This document shows, piece after piece, positions 14,643 to 27,798 of a stretch of 64,000 nt of DNA. The stretch is taken from the NCBI GenBank assembly GCA_041395505.1, contig JAWLAG010000001.1:1798001-1862000 (forward strand), in the 5' to 3' direction. Numbering within the stretch: the first letter of the stretch is position 1; each line of letters starts with the position of its first letter. The notes under the pieces are model-generated. The model was not told where the DNA came from. It did no database searches and was given only the letters and a program-made list of their open reading frames with translations. The stretch is from Steroidobacteraceae bacterium. GTDB lineage: Bacteria > Pseudomonadota > Gammaproteobacteria > Steroidobacterales > Steroidobacteraceae. A program made the translations under genes and the position numbers.

Positions 14643-15827
14643 GTGACGGTACCGGCAGTGCTCGCTCTGGCCGATGGAACTGTGTTTCACGGCCGTTCAA
14701 TTGGTGCGCAAAGCAACACCACTGGCGAAGTCGTTTTCAATACTGCACTGACCGGCTACCAGGAAATCCTCACCGACCCGAGTTACGCGCGACAGATCGT
14801 CACGCTGACCTATCCGCACATCGGCAACACCGGCGTCACGCCCGAAGACCTCGAATCAGCGAAGGTCCATGCGGCAGGTCTCGTCATACGCGATCTGCCA
14901 AGAGTCGCGAGCAACTGGCGCATGACGGGTGATCTCGGCACCTTCCTGCGCGAAAGCGGATTGGTGGCGATCGCCGACATCGACACCCGCAGACTCACCC
15001 GCGTCTTGCGCGAGAAGGGCGCGCAGTCCGGATGCATCATGACCGGCGAGAAAGCCAGCAAGGCTGCGGCACTGCGGGCGGCCGCCAAGTTTCCGGGTAT
15101 CAAGGGCATGGATCTTGCGCAGGTTGTCACCACGCGTGCGAGCTATCAGTGGAACGAAGGTGTCATCTGGCCGGAGCACCGGCTACCGGCAATGCGCGCG
15201 CACCAGCGGCTCCATGTGGTGGCCTACGATTTCGGCATCAAGCGCAACATCCTGCGGTTGCTCGCCGAATACGGCTGCAGAATTTCCGTCGTGCCGGCGA
15301 AAACCGCTGCGGCCGATGTGCTCAAGCTCGAGCCTGATGGCATTTTTCTTTCGAACGGACCGGGCGATCCTGAGCCCTGCGAATATGCGGTCGCCGCCAT
15401 ACGCGAGTTGGTCGAGGCCGACCTGCCGGTTTTTGGCATCTGCCTCGGTCACCAGCTGCTCGCACTCGCAAGTGGTGCGCGCACCGTCAAGATGAAATTC
15501 GGCCATCACGGGGCGAATCATCCCGTCCAGGACCTGGTGACTGGTCGTGTGCACATCACCAGCCAGAACCACGGTTTTGCAGTGGATGAAGCATCGTTGC
15601 CGCAGAACCTGCAGGCGACGCATCGCTCCTTGTTCGATGGCACCCTGCAGGGCATTGCCCGTACCGATCGGTCGGCTTTCGGTTTCCAGGGGCATCCGGA
15701 GGCGAGCCCGGGACCCAATGATGTGCGCTATCTGTTCGAACGCTTTACGCAGCTGATGCTGCGGCGACTCGCGGAGAAATTGCGCGACTTGCGCCGTGAA
15801 GGCGCGCGCAAGGCGGCCGAAGGGTAA
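14643..15827 (+). CDS. carA: Carbamoyl-phosphate synthase small (glutaminase) subunit
   Basis: A subunit of 394 residues that hydrolyses glutamine and channels ammonia to CarB for arginine and pyrimidine synthesis. The N-terminal CPSase_sm domain shows TGEVVFNTALTGYQEILTDPSY; the class I amidotransferase domain has the nucleophile Cys267 in FGICLGHQLLA and the His351/Glu353 pair in FQGHPEASPGP. GTG start. A leader with a promoter and hairpin lies upstream. carB follows 58 bp downstream. Confidence 0.97.
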   Translation: MTVPAVLALADGTVFHGRSIGAQSNTTGEVVFNTALTGYQEILTDPSYARQIVTLTYPHIGNTGVTPEDLESAKVHAAGLVIRDLPRVASNWRMTGDLGTFLRESGLVAIADIDTRRLTRVLREKGAQSGCIMTGEKASKAAALRAAAKFPGIKGMDLAQVVTTRASYQWNEGVIWPEHRLPAMRAHQRLHVVAYDFGIKRNILRLLAEYGCRISVVPAKTAAADVLKLEPDGIFLSNGPGDPEPCEYAVAAIRELVEADLPVFGICLGHQLLALASGARTVKMKFGHHGANHPVQDLVTGRVHITSQNHGFAVDEASLPQNLQATHRSLFDGTLQGIARTDRSAFGFQGHPEASPGPNDVRYLFERFTQLMLRRLAEKLRDLRREGARKAAEG

Positions 15828-15885
15828 CTGCAATCGGTAATTCATGGCGCACTCCCGACTCAGCGGGAGCGCGCGAGGCCTGAAC

Positions 15886-19109
<3,224 letters not shown>

Positions 19110-19113
<4 letters not shown>

Positions 19114-19586
19114 AGCGCCGCCCGATTACAACGAGCGGGGCCGAGGCGTTGCGTGCGGAGCTGAAGCGGCTCAAATCCGAGGATCGACCGAGGGTTATCA
19201 AGGCGATCGCCGAAGCGCGCGGGCATGGCGACCTGTCGGAGAACGCCGAGTATCACGCGGCACGTGAGCAGCAAGGATTCATCGAGGGGCGCATCAGCGA
19301 GATCGAATCATTGCTTGGCAGCCTCGAAGTCATCGACGTCAGCAAGCTACCCGCAACCGATCGGATCGTGTTTGGCGCGACCGTCGAGCTGGAGGACCAG
19401 GACTCGGGCGAGTCCGTCGTCTACCAGGTCGTGGGCGAGGACGAAGCGGATATCAAGTCGCGCCGGATTGCGATCACATCGCCCATCGGTCGGGCGCTGG
19501 TCGGCAAGGAAGCCGGCGATGTCGTCGACGTGATTGCGCCAGGCGGCACGCGCAGTTACGAAATCATCGCCGTTCGCTACCAGTAG
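19110..19586 (+). CDS. greA: Transcription elongation factor GreA
   Basis: A cleavage factor of 158 residues that rescues backtracked RNA polymerase. The coiled-coil N-terminal domain has the family signature GDLSENAEYHAAREQQGFIEGRI, whose acidic tip residues reach the active centre. The FKBP-like C-terminal domain contains VYQVVGEDEADIKSRRI and ITSPIGRALVGKEAGD. GTG start overlapping carB as GTGA. The carA-carB-greA order is known from other Gammaproteobacteria such as Pseudomonas. Confidence 0.97.
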
Positions 19587-19602
19587 GCAGGGGCGGGGAC
19601 TG

Positions 19603-19905
19603 TTACGTCTGGGGCAGGATGACCCGCGGCAGCGGCTCCCGGTTGCGGCGGTAGAGCACCGCAACGTTACCGATGCGTTGCACGAGCTGGGCGCCGGTCC
19701 GGGTGGTCAGTTCCTGCAACGTCTCGGCGCGCAGGCTTCGGTCACCGGCCCGCACCTTCACCTTGACGAGCTCGTGAGTTTCCAGCAGTTGATCGGCTTC
19801 GGCGCAGACCGCCTCGCTCGCTCCCGCCTGGCCGATCCACAGCACGGGCTGCAAAGCGTGTGCGAGACCTCGCAGGTGGCGCTTCTGTCGTTCGCTGAGT
19901 GCCAT
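19603..19905 (-). CDS. yhbY: Ribosome assembly RNA-binding protein YhbY (CRM domain)
   Basis: A single CRS1-YhbY domain of 100 residues: MALSERQKRHLRGLAHALQPVLWIGQAG, then ELVKVKVRAG and VQRIGNVAVLYRRN. The GxxG-type loop of the CRM fold is IGQAG here. It associates with pre-50S particles in E. coli. It is divergent from rlmE (36 bp apart) and convergent with greA (16 bp), a conserved neighbourhood. Confidence 0.93.
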   Translation of the reverse strand: MALSERQKRHLRGLAHALQPVLWIGQAGASEAVCAEADQLLETHELVKVKVRAGDRSLRAETLQELTTRTGAQLVQRIGNVAVLYRRNREPLPRVILPQT

Positions 19906-19941
19906 GTGGGGCGCATTTTAGCCGGTTGCGGAACCTAGGCG

Positions 19942-20568
19942 GTGGCCAAACGCTCCAAATCGAGTCGGCAGTGGTTGCGCGAGCACTTTTCCGACCCGTA
20001 TGTGCAGCGTGCGCAGAGCGAGGGCTGGCGCTCACGGGCCGCGTTCAAGCTGGAGGAAATCGACCGGCGCGAACGCCTGCTCTCGCCGGGCATGACCTGC
20101 CTCGACCTTGGCGCGGCGCCCGGGGCCTGGAGCCAGTATGCGCGTCGCAAGGTGGGTCGTCATGGGCTCGTGGTCGCCAGTGACATTCTCGCGATGGAAC
20201 CGATCAATGGTGTTGAATTCGTGCAAGGGGACTTTCACGACGCTGAGGTCGTGTCGGCGTTGTTGCGGTTGCTGCCCGCGCGCGGCGTGGATGTCGTGTT
20301 GTCGGACATGGCTCCGAATCTCTCGGGGATGGACGCGATCGACCAGCCGCGCTCGCTCCTCCTGGCCGAGCTGGCCCTGGACATTTGCGGGCAGCTATTG
20401 AAACCGGGTGGCTCCGCCCTGATTAAGACATTCCAGGGTGCCGGCTTCGAGCAGTTCGTGGCGGCTGCCCGCAAGGTCTTTGGCAAGGTCAAATTTGCCA
20501 AACCTGCCGCATCCCGTGCCCGTAGTCCTGAGCTATATGTGCTGGCGAGGGGTTGGCGAATGGTGTAG
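19942..20568 (+). CDS. rlmE: 23S rRNA (uridine-2'-O)-methyltransferase RlmE (FtsJ/RrmJ)
   Basis: A heat-shock methyltransferase of 208 residues that modifies U2552 of 23S rRNA. The SAM-binding motif DLGAAPGAWSQ is at 55-65. The catalytic K-D-K-E tetrad is visible as Lys36 (AAFKLEEI), Asp122 (LSDMAPNLSG), Lys162 (LIKTFQG) and Glu197 (SPELYV). GTG start. ftsH follows at 44 bp, the usual rlmE-ftsH order. Confidence 0.97.
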   Translation: MAKRSKSSRQWLREHFSDPYVQRAQSEGWRSRAAFKLEEIDRRERLLSPGMTCLDLGAAPGAWSQYARRKVGRHGLVVASDILAMEPINGVEFVQGDFHDAEVVSALLRLLPARGVDVVLSDMAPNLSGMDAIDQPRSLLLAELALDICGQLLKPGGSALIKTFQGAGFEQFVAAARKVFGKVKFAKPAASRARSPELYVLARGWRMV

Positions 20569-20612
20569 GTTGACTCGCAAGTGCCGGGACTGCGTCCGGC
20601 GAGGTTGTGTGC

Positions 20613-22550
<1,938 letters not shown>

Positions 22551-22570
22551 CTTCTCCCGCGCGCACCGAC

Positions 22571-23392
22571 GTGTTGCTGCAGTGTGCTGATGGACCGCTG
22601 AGTCTCTCCGCGCCCGTCATCATGGGCATCATCAACCTCACGCCGGATTCATTCTCGAGCGACGGCTTTGGTATGGACTCGGGCGCGGCTGTCGCAGCGG
22701 CGGAGTCCATGGTCGCTGCCGGCGCCACGTTGATCGATATCGGCGGTGAATCAACCCGACCGGGCGCCTCGCCGGTCACGCCGGATGAGGAAGCGAGTCG
22801 AGTCTTGCCGGTTCTGCGGGCGCTGGTGGCGCGGGGGCTGCGCGTGTCGGTCGATACTTCCACGCCGTCGCTGATGCGCGCTGCCGCCGCGGAAGGCGCC
22901 GCCATGATCAACGACGTCCGCGCCTTGCGCCGTCCGGGCGCGCTGTCAGCCGCTGCGAGCGGTCAGTGCGCGGTGTGCCTGATGCACATGCAGGGGGACC
23001 CAAAGGGCATGCAGACCGCACCCGCATATGACAATGTCGTGACCGAAGTCAAAGCGTTCTTGCAGGATCGGGTGCAGACTTGTCTCGACGCTGGCATTGC
23101 GCCGGAGCGTCTGGTGGTCGACCCCGGATTTGGCTTTGGCAAATCGCTGCAGCACAATCTTCGATTGCTGAACGAACTCGGCGAGTTGACACAGCTCGGT
23201 TACCCGGTGCTGGTCGGCTTGTCGCGAAAGTCCATCCTCGGCCTGTTGACCGGGAGGGAAGTGGGCGAACGCACGTCGGGTAGCGCAGTGCTGGCCGCGC
23301 TTGCTGTGGAGCGAGGCGCTGCCATCGTCAGGGCGCATGACGTTGCAGCCACTCGCGATGCGATTTCGATTGCAGTGGCGTTGAAGCCATAG
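22571..23392 (+). CDS. folP: Dihydropteroate synthase
   Basis: A TIM-barrel enzyme of 273 residues that condenses p-aminobenzoate with hydroxymethyl-dihydropterin pyrophosphate in folate synthesis; target of sulfonamides. Signatures are MGIINLTPDSFSSDG at 18-32 and DIGGESTRPGA at 56-66, followed by RVSVDTSTPSLM, INDVRALRR, VVDPGFGFGKSLQHNL and GLSRKSILG. GTG start. ftsH lies 20 bp upstream and glmM 9 bp downstream, as in E. coli. Confidence 0.96.
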   Translation: MLLQCADGPLSLSAPVIMGIINLTPDSFSSDGFGMDSGAAVAAAESMVAAGATLIDIGGESTRPGASPVTPDEEASRVLPVLRALVARGLRVSVDTSTPSLMRAAAAEGAAMINDVRALRRPGALSAAASGQCAVCLMHMQGDPKGMQTAPAYDNVVTEVKAFLQDRVQTCLDAGIAPERLVVDPGFGFGKSLQHNLRLLNELGELTQLGYPVLVGLSRKSILGLLTGREVGERTSGSAVLAALAVERGAAIVRAHDVAATRDAISIAVALKP

Positions 23393-23401
23393 GGAGAGCA
23401 G

Positions 23402-24736
23402 GTGACGCGCAAGTATTTCGGTACCGACGGCGTTCGCGGTCGTGTCGGCCAACACCCAATGACTGTCGATTTCGCCTTGCAGCTTGCAAGCGCGGCGGCG
23501 CGCGTGCTTGCGCCGCAGGGCGGCACCGTGTTGATCGGCAAGGACACTCGACTGTCAGGTTACATGTTCGAAGCGGCACTCGAAGCCGGATTCGTTGCGG
23601 CCGGCGTCGATGTCTTGCTCATCGGACCCCTGCCAACGCCGGGTATCGCTTACCTGACACGCAAGTTCAAGTGCCGTTTCGGCGTAGTGATCAGCGCCTC
23701 GCACAACCTCTATGACGACAATGGCATCAAATTCTTCGATAGCGAGGGCGGCAAACTCAGTGACGAACTCGAATCACAAATAGAGGCTGAACTTGAGCGC
23801 GGCGCGCTCACCCGCGAGTCCACTGCACTTGGCAGTGCCCGTCGCGTCGACAAGTCGCGCACGCAGTACCAGGAATTCTGTGCCGCGAGCCTACCCGAGG
23901 GGATGAACCTCGAGGGCATGAAAATCGTGATCGATTGCGCGAACGGCGCGGGCTACAAAGTCGGCCCGCGTCTGCTCGCTGACCTTGGCGCCGAAATCAT
24001 CCCGATCGGCTGCTCCCCGAATGGCAGAAACATCAATGCCGGCTGTGGCTCGACTTCACCGGAACTGTTGCAATTGACGGTGCCTGGGGTTCACGCGCAT
24101 GTTGGCATAGCACTCGATGGTGATGGCGATCGACTCGTCATGGTCGATCAACTCGGCCGCACGGTCGATGGTGATCAAATCATATTCATGATCGCGCGTC
24201 ATCGGCACCTGCACAGACAGCTACCTGGTCCCGTCATCGGTACATTGATGAGCAACCTCGGTATGGAACTCGCGCTGAAGGATCTCGGGATAGGCTTTCG
24301 CCGCGCGGCGGTAGGTGATCGCTATGTGCTCGCCATGTTGCGCGAAACCGGTGGTACGATCGGCGGGGAGACGTCAGGTCATATCCTGTGCCTCGATCGC
24401 ACCACCACGGGTGATGCGCTGGTCGCGGCGCTGCAGGTCCTTGCGATCATGCGCGAGACCGGATCAACGCTGGCCGAACTCGGGGCCGGATTCGTGCATT
24501 TCCCGCAGGTCATGCACAACGTGCGTGTACCACGACGGGTCGATCCGCAGCAGGTGCCGCAAATAGGCACGGCGGTGGCGGCCGCCGAATCCAGGCTCGG
24601 GGGGGAGGGTCGCGTGGTATTGCGAGCTTCCGGCACGGAGCCCGTCATACGCGTCATGGTAGAAGCCCGCGACGCCGCGACCGCGACCCTCGAGGCAAAA
24701 ACTCTCGCGGCGAGCGTGGAGCGCGCGATCACCTGA
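23402..24736 (+). CDS. glmM: Phosphoglucosamine mutase
   Basis: A protein of 444 residues converting glucosamine 6-phosphate to glucosamine 1-phosphate for UDP-GlcNAc and the cell wall. The N-terminal YFGTDGVRGRVG is present. The active serine is Ser100 in VISASHNLYDDNGIKFF; the metal loop DGDGDR is near 240; EXSGH-like GGETSGHILC and the phosphate-binding RASGTEPVIRVMVE end the fold. GTG start. Follows folP. Confidence 0.97.
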   Translation: MTRKYFGTDGVRGRVGQHPMTVDFALQLASAAARVLAPQGGTVLIGKDTRLSGYMFEAALEAGFVAAGVDVLLIGPLPTPGIAYLTRKFKCRFGVVISASHNLYDDNGIKFFDSEGGKLSDELESQIEAELERGALTRESTALGSARRVDKSRTQYQEFCAASLPEGMNLEGMKIVIDCANGAGYKVGPRLLADLGAEIIPIGCSPNGRNINAGCGSTSPELLQLTVPGVHAHVGIALDGDGDRLVMVDQLGRTVDGDQIIFMIARHRHLHRQLPGPVIGTLMSNLGMELALKDLGIGFRRAAVGDRYVLAMLRETGGTIGGETSGHILCLDRTTTGDALVAALQVLAIMRETGSTLAELGAGFVHFPQVMHNVRVPRRVDPQQVPQIGTAVAAAESRLGGEGRVVLRASGTEPVIRVMVEARDAATATLEAKTLAASVERAIT

Positions 24737-24751
24737 AACGCGCGTTGCCGG

Positions 24752-24780
24752 CGTTGCGCCGGCCGCTCTCGGCCGCTATC
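24752..24780 (+). promoter_or_regulatory. Sigma-70-type promoter for tpiA
   Basis: TTGCGC at 24752-24757 and TATCAT at 24775-24780 are separated by 17 bp, in the 82-bp glmM-tpiA gap. Start expected near 24787, about 30 bp before the tpiA ATG. This would let tpiA-secG be expressed apart from the upstream genes. Confidence 0.5.
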
Positions 24781-24818
24781 ATCGCGCGCCTTTGCGTCCG
24801 GCTGGACCGGAGAATCCA

Positions 24819-25574
24819 ATGCCTCGCCCCATCGTTGCCGGAAACTGGAAGCTCAATGGCTCGCGCACTGCAAACCGCGAACTCATAGAGCGCATCCTCG
24901 CCGGACAAGCGCCGTCCGATTCGGCCGAATGCGTTATCTGCCCGCCGTTCGTTTACCTCGCGGACCTTGCGCGGGCGCTGGCGGGCTCGGGGATCGCACT
25001 CGGTGCACAGGATGTGTGCGCCGAAGCCGCAGGCGCGTTCACCGGCGAAGTATCGGCGGCCATGTTGAGCGATGTCGGCGCGACCTGGGCGATCGTTGGC
25101 CATTCGGAGCGACGTAGCCTCTATGGCGAGACCGATGAGCTGGTCGCAAGAAAATTCAGCGCTGCCCAGGGCCAGGGGCTGACACCGATACTCTGCGTCG
25201 GCGAGCAGCTGCAGGAGCGCGAGCGCGGCGCCACGACCGAGGTCGTTGGCCGCCAGCTGGATGCCGTACTGCAACTTGCCGGCGTGGCCAGTTTCGCCGC
25301 GGCAGTGATTGCCTACGAACCGGTATGGGCGATCGGCACCGGTGTAACGGCGACGCCCGCCCAGGCCGAGGACGTACATGCCTTCATCCGCGAGCGATTG
25401 CGGCGTCAGGATGCTAAAATAGCGGCCGACGTGCGCATTCTGTATGGCGGTAGTGTCAAGGCGGCCAATGCTGCAGAGCTATTCGCACAGCCTAATGTCA
25501 ACGGTGGCTTGATCGGCGGCGCGTCACTCAATGCCGAGGAGTTTCTGGCGATACTCGGCGCGGCTAACGGTTGA
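24819..25574 (+). CDS. tpiA: Triosephosphate isomerase
   Basis: A glycolytic enzyme of 251 residues. The catalytic residues are in place: Lys11 (AGNWKLNG), His95 (IVGHSERR) and Glu167 (AYEPVWAIGTG); the loop YGGSVKAANA and GGASLNAEEF bind phosphate. The ATG at 24819 matches the family start MPRPIVAGNWK; the open frame extends 9 residues upstream. secG overlaps or follows within a few bases, an arrangement common in proteobacteria. Confidence 0.97.
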   Translation: MPRPIVAGNWKLNGSRTANRELIERILAGQAPSDSAECVICPPFVYLADLARALAGSGIALGAQDVCAEAAGAFTGEVSAAMLSDVGATWAIVGHSERRSLYGETDELVARKFSAAQGQGLTPILCVGEQLQERERGATTEVVGRQLDAVLQLAGVASFAAAVIAYEPVWAIGTGVTATPAQAEDVHAFIRERLRRQDAKIAADVRILYGGSVKAANAAELFAQPNVNGGLIGGASLNAEEFLAILGAANG

Positions 25575-25579
25575 TCAAC

Positions 25580-25990
25580 ATGCTACGAACGACGCTGACA
25601 ATACTTCAGTTCCTGGTCTCGGCCGCGATCATTGCACTTGTACTGATACAGCGCGGCAAAGGTGCGGAGGCGGGCGCCGGTTTCGGTGCCGGTGCCTCAG
25701 GCACGGTTTTCGGTGCGCGTGGCGCCCGCACGGGACTGTCGCGCATCACTGCCATTCTTGCTGCGGTCTTCATCATCAACAGCCTGGTCCTGGCTTATAT
25801 GGGTTCGCGCAAGACCGACCAGCCGACCAGCATTCTGGACCAGGCAGCTGCAGTCACGGAGCAAGCGCCGGCCGCGGCTACCGTACCCGCTGCGCAAGAT
25901 GCGCCGGCATCGGTAATCGACGACTCAGTGCCCGCACCCGCGACGGAAGATTCCGCGACCCAGCAGGTTCCGGCACCGCCAAACCCTTAG
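25580..25990 (+). CDS. secG: Preprotein translocase subunit SecG
   Basis: A small inner-membrane subunit of the SecYEG channel, 136 residues. Two transmembrane helices (about 4-22 and 53-73) flank the conserved VLIQRGKGAEAGAGFGAGASGTVFGARGA loop. A proline/alanine-rich acidic tail of about 55 residues follows, typical of this class. The ATG at 25580 fits the family start MLRTTLTIL; a TTG at 25571 overlapping the tpiA stop would add three residues. Confidence 0.93.
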   Translation: MLRTTLTILQFLVSAAIIALVLIQRGKGAEAGAGFGAGASGTVFGARGARTGLSRITAILAAVFIINSLVLAYMGSRKTDQPTSILDQAAAVTEQAPAAATVPAAQDAPASVIDDSVPAPATEDSATQQVPAPPNP

Positions 25991-26049
25991 TCGCCTGCGA
26001 ACGGGTATCGGGTGGCGAAACGATCGCGTGAACCTATCGCTGAGATTAT

Positions 26050-26134
26050 GCCGACGTGGTGGAATTGGTAGACACACTAGCTTGAGGGGCTAGCGGCGCA
26101 AGCCGTGGGAGTTCGAGTCTCCCCGTCGGCACCA
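26050..26134 (+). tRNA. tRNA-Leu (anticodon GAG)
   Basis: A class II tRNA of 85 nt with encoded CCA. Acceptor arms GCCGACG and CGTCGGC pair fully with discriminator A. The anticodon stem CTAGC/GCTAG encloses TTGAGGG, giving GAG. A variable arm (GGCGCAAGCC) and the T-arm GGGAG-TTCGAGT-CTCCC follow. Located between secG and nuoA, as in other Gammaproteobacteria. Confidence 0.97.
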
Positions 26135-26175
26135 ATGCAACATCAACCGCTGTACTGCAATGCCGTTGCACTGCC

Positions 26176-26184
26176 TGCTACAAT
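26176..26184 (+). promoter_or_regulatory. Extended -10 promoter upstream of nuoA
   Basis: TGCTACAAT at 26176-26184 reads as an extended -10 (TGn plus TACAAT). No convincing -35 lies 16-18 bp upstream, which extended -10 promoters can dispense with. The start would be near 26191, giving a leader of about 60 nt to nuoA. Confidence 0.45.
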
Positions 26185-26250
26185 GGCGGCCTGACGGGGC
26201 AGCGGAGCATTCAAGCGGATGATCCGTATGCCCTTTTCGCGGTTTGCTTG

Positions 26251-26619
26251 ATGCTCAAACAATACCTGCCGATCCTCATATTTTTGGTGGTTGCCAGCGG
26301 CCTGGCAGTGGTGCTTCTGCTGCTGGGTACGCTGATTGGCCGGTATTTCTCTCGGGCTCCGTCCGATCCAGAGAAACTATCCGCTTACGAATGCGGCTTC
26401 GAAGCCTTCGAAGACACGCGGATGAAGTTCGACGTTCGCTATTATCTGGTAGCTATCGTTTTCATCGTATTCGACCTGGAAATCGCCTTTCTCTTCCCCT
26501 GGGCCGTGACCTTCACTGGTTTGCCCGCTGCAGGCAACATTGCGATTGGCCTGTTCCTGCTCATTCTCGTCATCGGCTTCATCTACGACTGGAAGAAAGG
26601 CGCGTTGGAGTGGGATTAG
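26251..26619 (+). CDS. nuoA: NADH-quinone oxidoreductase subunit A
   Basis: A membrane subunit of complex I, 122 residues with three transmembrane helices. Family motifs are SAYECGFEAFEDTRMKFDVRYYLVAIVFIVFDLEIAFLFPWAV. The ATG at 26251 is preceded by an in-frame TTG. It opens the 14-gene nuo operon; its end overlaps nuoB by 10 nt in another frame. Confidence 0.96.
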   Translation: MLKQYLPILIFLVVASGLAVVLLLLGTLIGRYFSRAPSDPEKLSAYECGFEAFEDTRMKFDVRYYLVAIVFIVFDLEIAFLFPWAVTFTGLPAAGNIAIGLFLLILVIGFIYDWKKGALEWD

Positions 26620-27101
26620 CAGCCGACAGCCCTGAGAGTTTTGCGCAGCGCGGCTATTTGACGGCCCGCCTGGATGACCTCGTCAATTGGGCGCGTACCG
26701 GATCCCTTTGGCCGATGACGTTCGGTCTGGCGTGTTGCGCCGTAGAGATGATGCAGGCGGGCGCATCGCGCTATGACCTCGATCGGTTCGGAGTCGTGTT
26801 CCGGCCGAGCCCCAGGCAGTCCGACGTCATGATCGTCGCCGGTACACTGGTCAACAAGATGGCGCCGGCGCTGCGCAAGGTTTACGACCAGATGGCCGAA
26901 CCGCGCTGGGTCATATCCATGGGTTCCTGCGCGAACGGTGGCGGCTATTACCACTACTCATATTCGGTCGTGCGAGGCTGCGACCGAATCGTGCCAGTCG
27001 ATGTCTACGTGCCGGGTTGCCCGCCAACCGCGGAAGCGCTCATCTACGGCATCATCCAGTTGCAGAAGAAGATCGCTCGCACGAGCACTATTGCCAGATG
27101 A
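26610..27101 (+). CDS. nuoB: NADH-quinone oxidoreductase subunit B
   Basis: The subunit that holds iron-sulfur cluster N2, the last electron carrier before quinone; 163 residues. Cluster cysteines are Cys42 and Cys43 (LACCAVEMM), Cys107 (GSCANGGG) and Cys137 (VPGCPPTAEALIYGI). Start is taken as the GTG at 26610 inside the end of nuoA; the frame stays open far upstream but that part overlaps nuoA in another frame and is not family-like. Confidence 0.95.
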   Translation: MGLAADSPESFAQRGYLTARLDDLVNWARTGSLWPMTFGLACCAVEMMQAGASRYDLDRFGVVFRPSPRQSDVMIVAGTLVNKMAPALRKVYDQMAEPRWVISMGSCANGGGYYHYSYSVVRGCDRIVPVDVYVPGCPPTAEALIYGIIQLQKKIARTSTIAR

Positions 27102-27111
27102 TCCAACGCCG

Positions 27112-27798
27112 ATGAGTGACAACGCCGAGCAATTGCGCACAGCCCTGCAGGCGATGACTGGCGAAACACGTTATCTCGCATGCGGCGGGCTGGGTGTCGA
27201 CATCGCCTCGCCGCGCTGGCGCGGACTTGCGCTGCAATTGCGCGATGACCCGCAGCTGCGATTCGAAATGCTCCTGGACATTGCTGGTATCGACTATCTT
27301 CAGTACGGCGATGACGAGTGGAAGACGCTGGGCGCGACGCGCAGCGGCTTCTCGCGCGGCGTGCATCGGCTGCACCCGGAGCAGGAAGAAGCGCCCGGAC
27401 CGCGGTTTGCTGCGATCTACCAGCTACTTTCCATTTCCCAGAACCAGCGCCTGACCGTCAGGGTCTTTTGCGAAGGCGATGAGGAGCCGATGCTGGACTC
27501 GGTCGTTGATGTCTGGGCGTCGGCAAACTGGTACGAGCGCGAGGCCTTCGATCTTTACGGAATCTTGTTTCGTGGTCATCCCGATTTACGTCGAATCCTG
27601 ACCGACTATGGGTTCGTCGGCCACCCGTTTCGAAAGGATTTCCCACTCGTCGGCAATGTCGAGGTCCGCTACGACCCGGTCAAGAAACGCGTTGTCTACG
27701 AACCGGTGACGATCGCGCCCCGGACCCTGGTCCCGAAAGTCATTCGTCGCGACAACCGTTATGACGAAGCCCTGAAGGATGGCAAGAGCGGTGTCTGA
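27112..27798 (+). CDS. nuoC: NADH-quinone oxidoreductase subunit C
   Basis: A peripheral-arm subunit of 228 residues, encoded separately from NuoD (E. coli has a fused NuoCD). The 30-kDa-subunit signature is WYEREAFDLYGILFRGHPDLRRILTDYGFVGHPFRKDFPL, near residues 140-180. ATG at 27112. It overlaps nuoD by up to 20 nt. Confidence 0.95.
   Translation: MSDNAEQLRTALQAMTGETRYLACGGLGVDIASPRWRGLALQLRDDPQLRFEMLLDIAGIDYLQYGDDEWKTLGATRSGFSRGVHRLHPEQEEAPGPRFAAIYQLLSISQNQRLTVRVFCEGDEEPMLDSVVDVWASANWYEREAFDLYGILFRGHPDLRRILTDYGFVGHPFRKDFPLVGNVEVRYDPVKKRVVYEPVTIAPRTLVPKVIRRDNRYDEALKDGKSGV

Noticed and set aside
14389..14646. 85-codon frame from GTG overlapping the carA start
   Set aside because: It begins before the predicted carA promoter start, has no ribosome site and spans the leader hairpin; more likely chance.
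26244..26609. Long N-terminal extension of NuoB
   Set aside because: It is nuoA read in another frame; NuoB family proteins start near the GTG at 26610.
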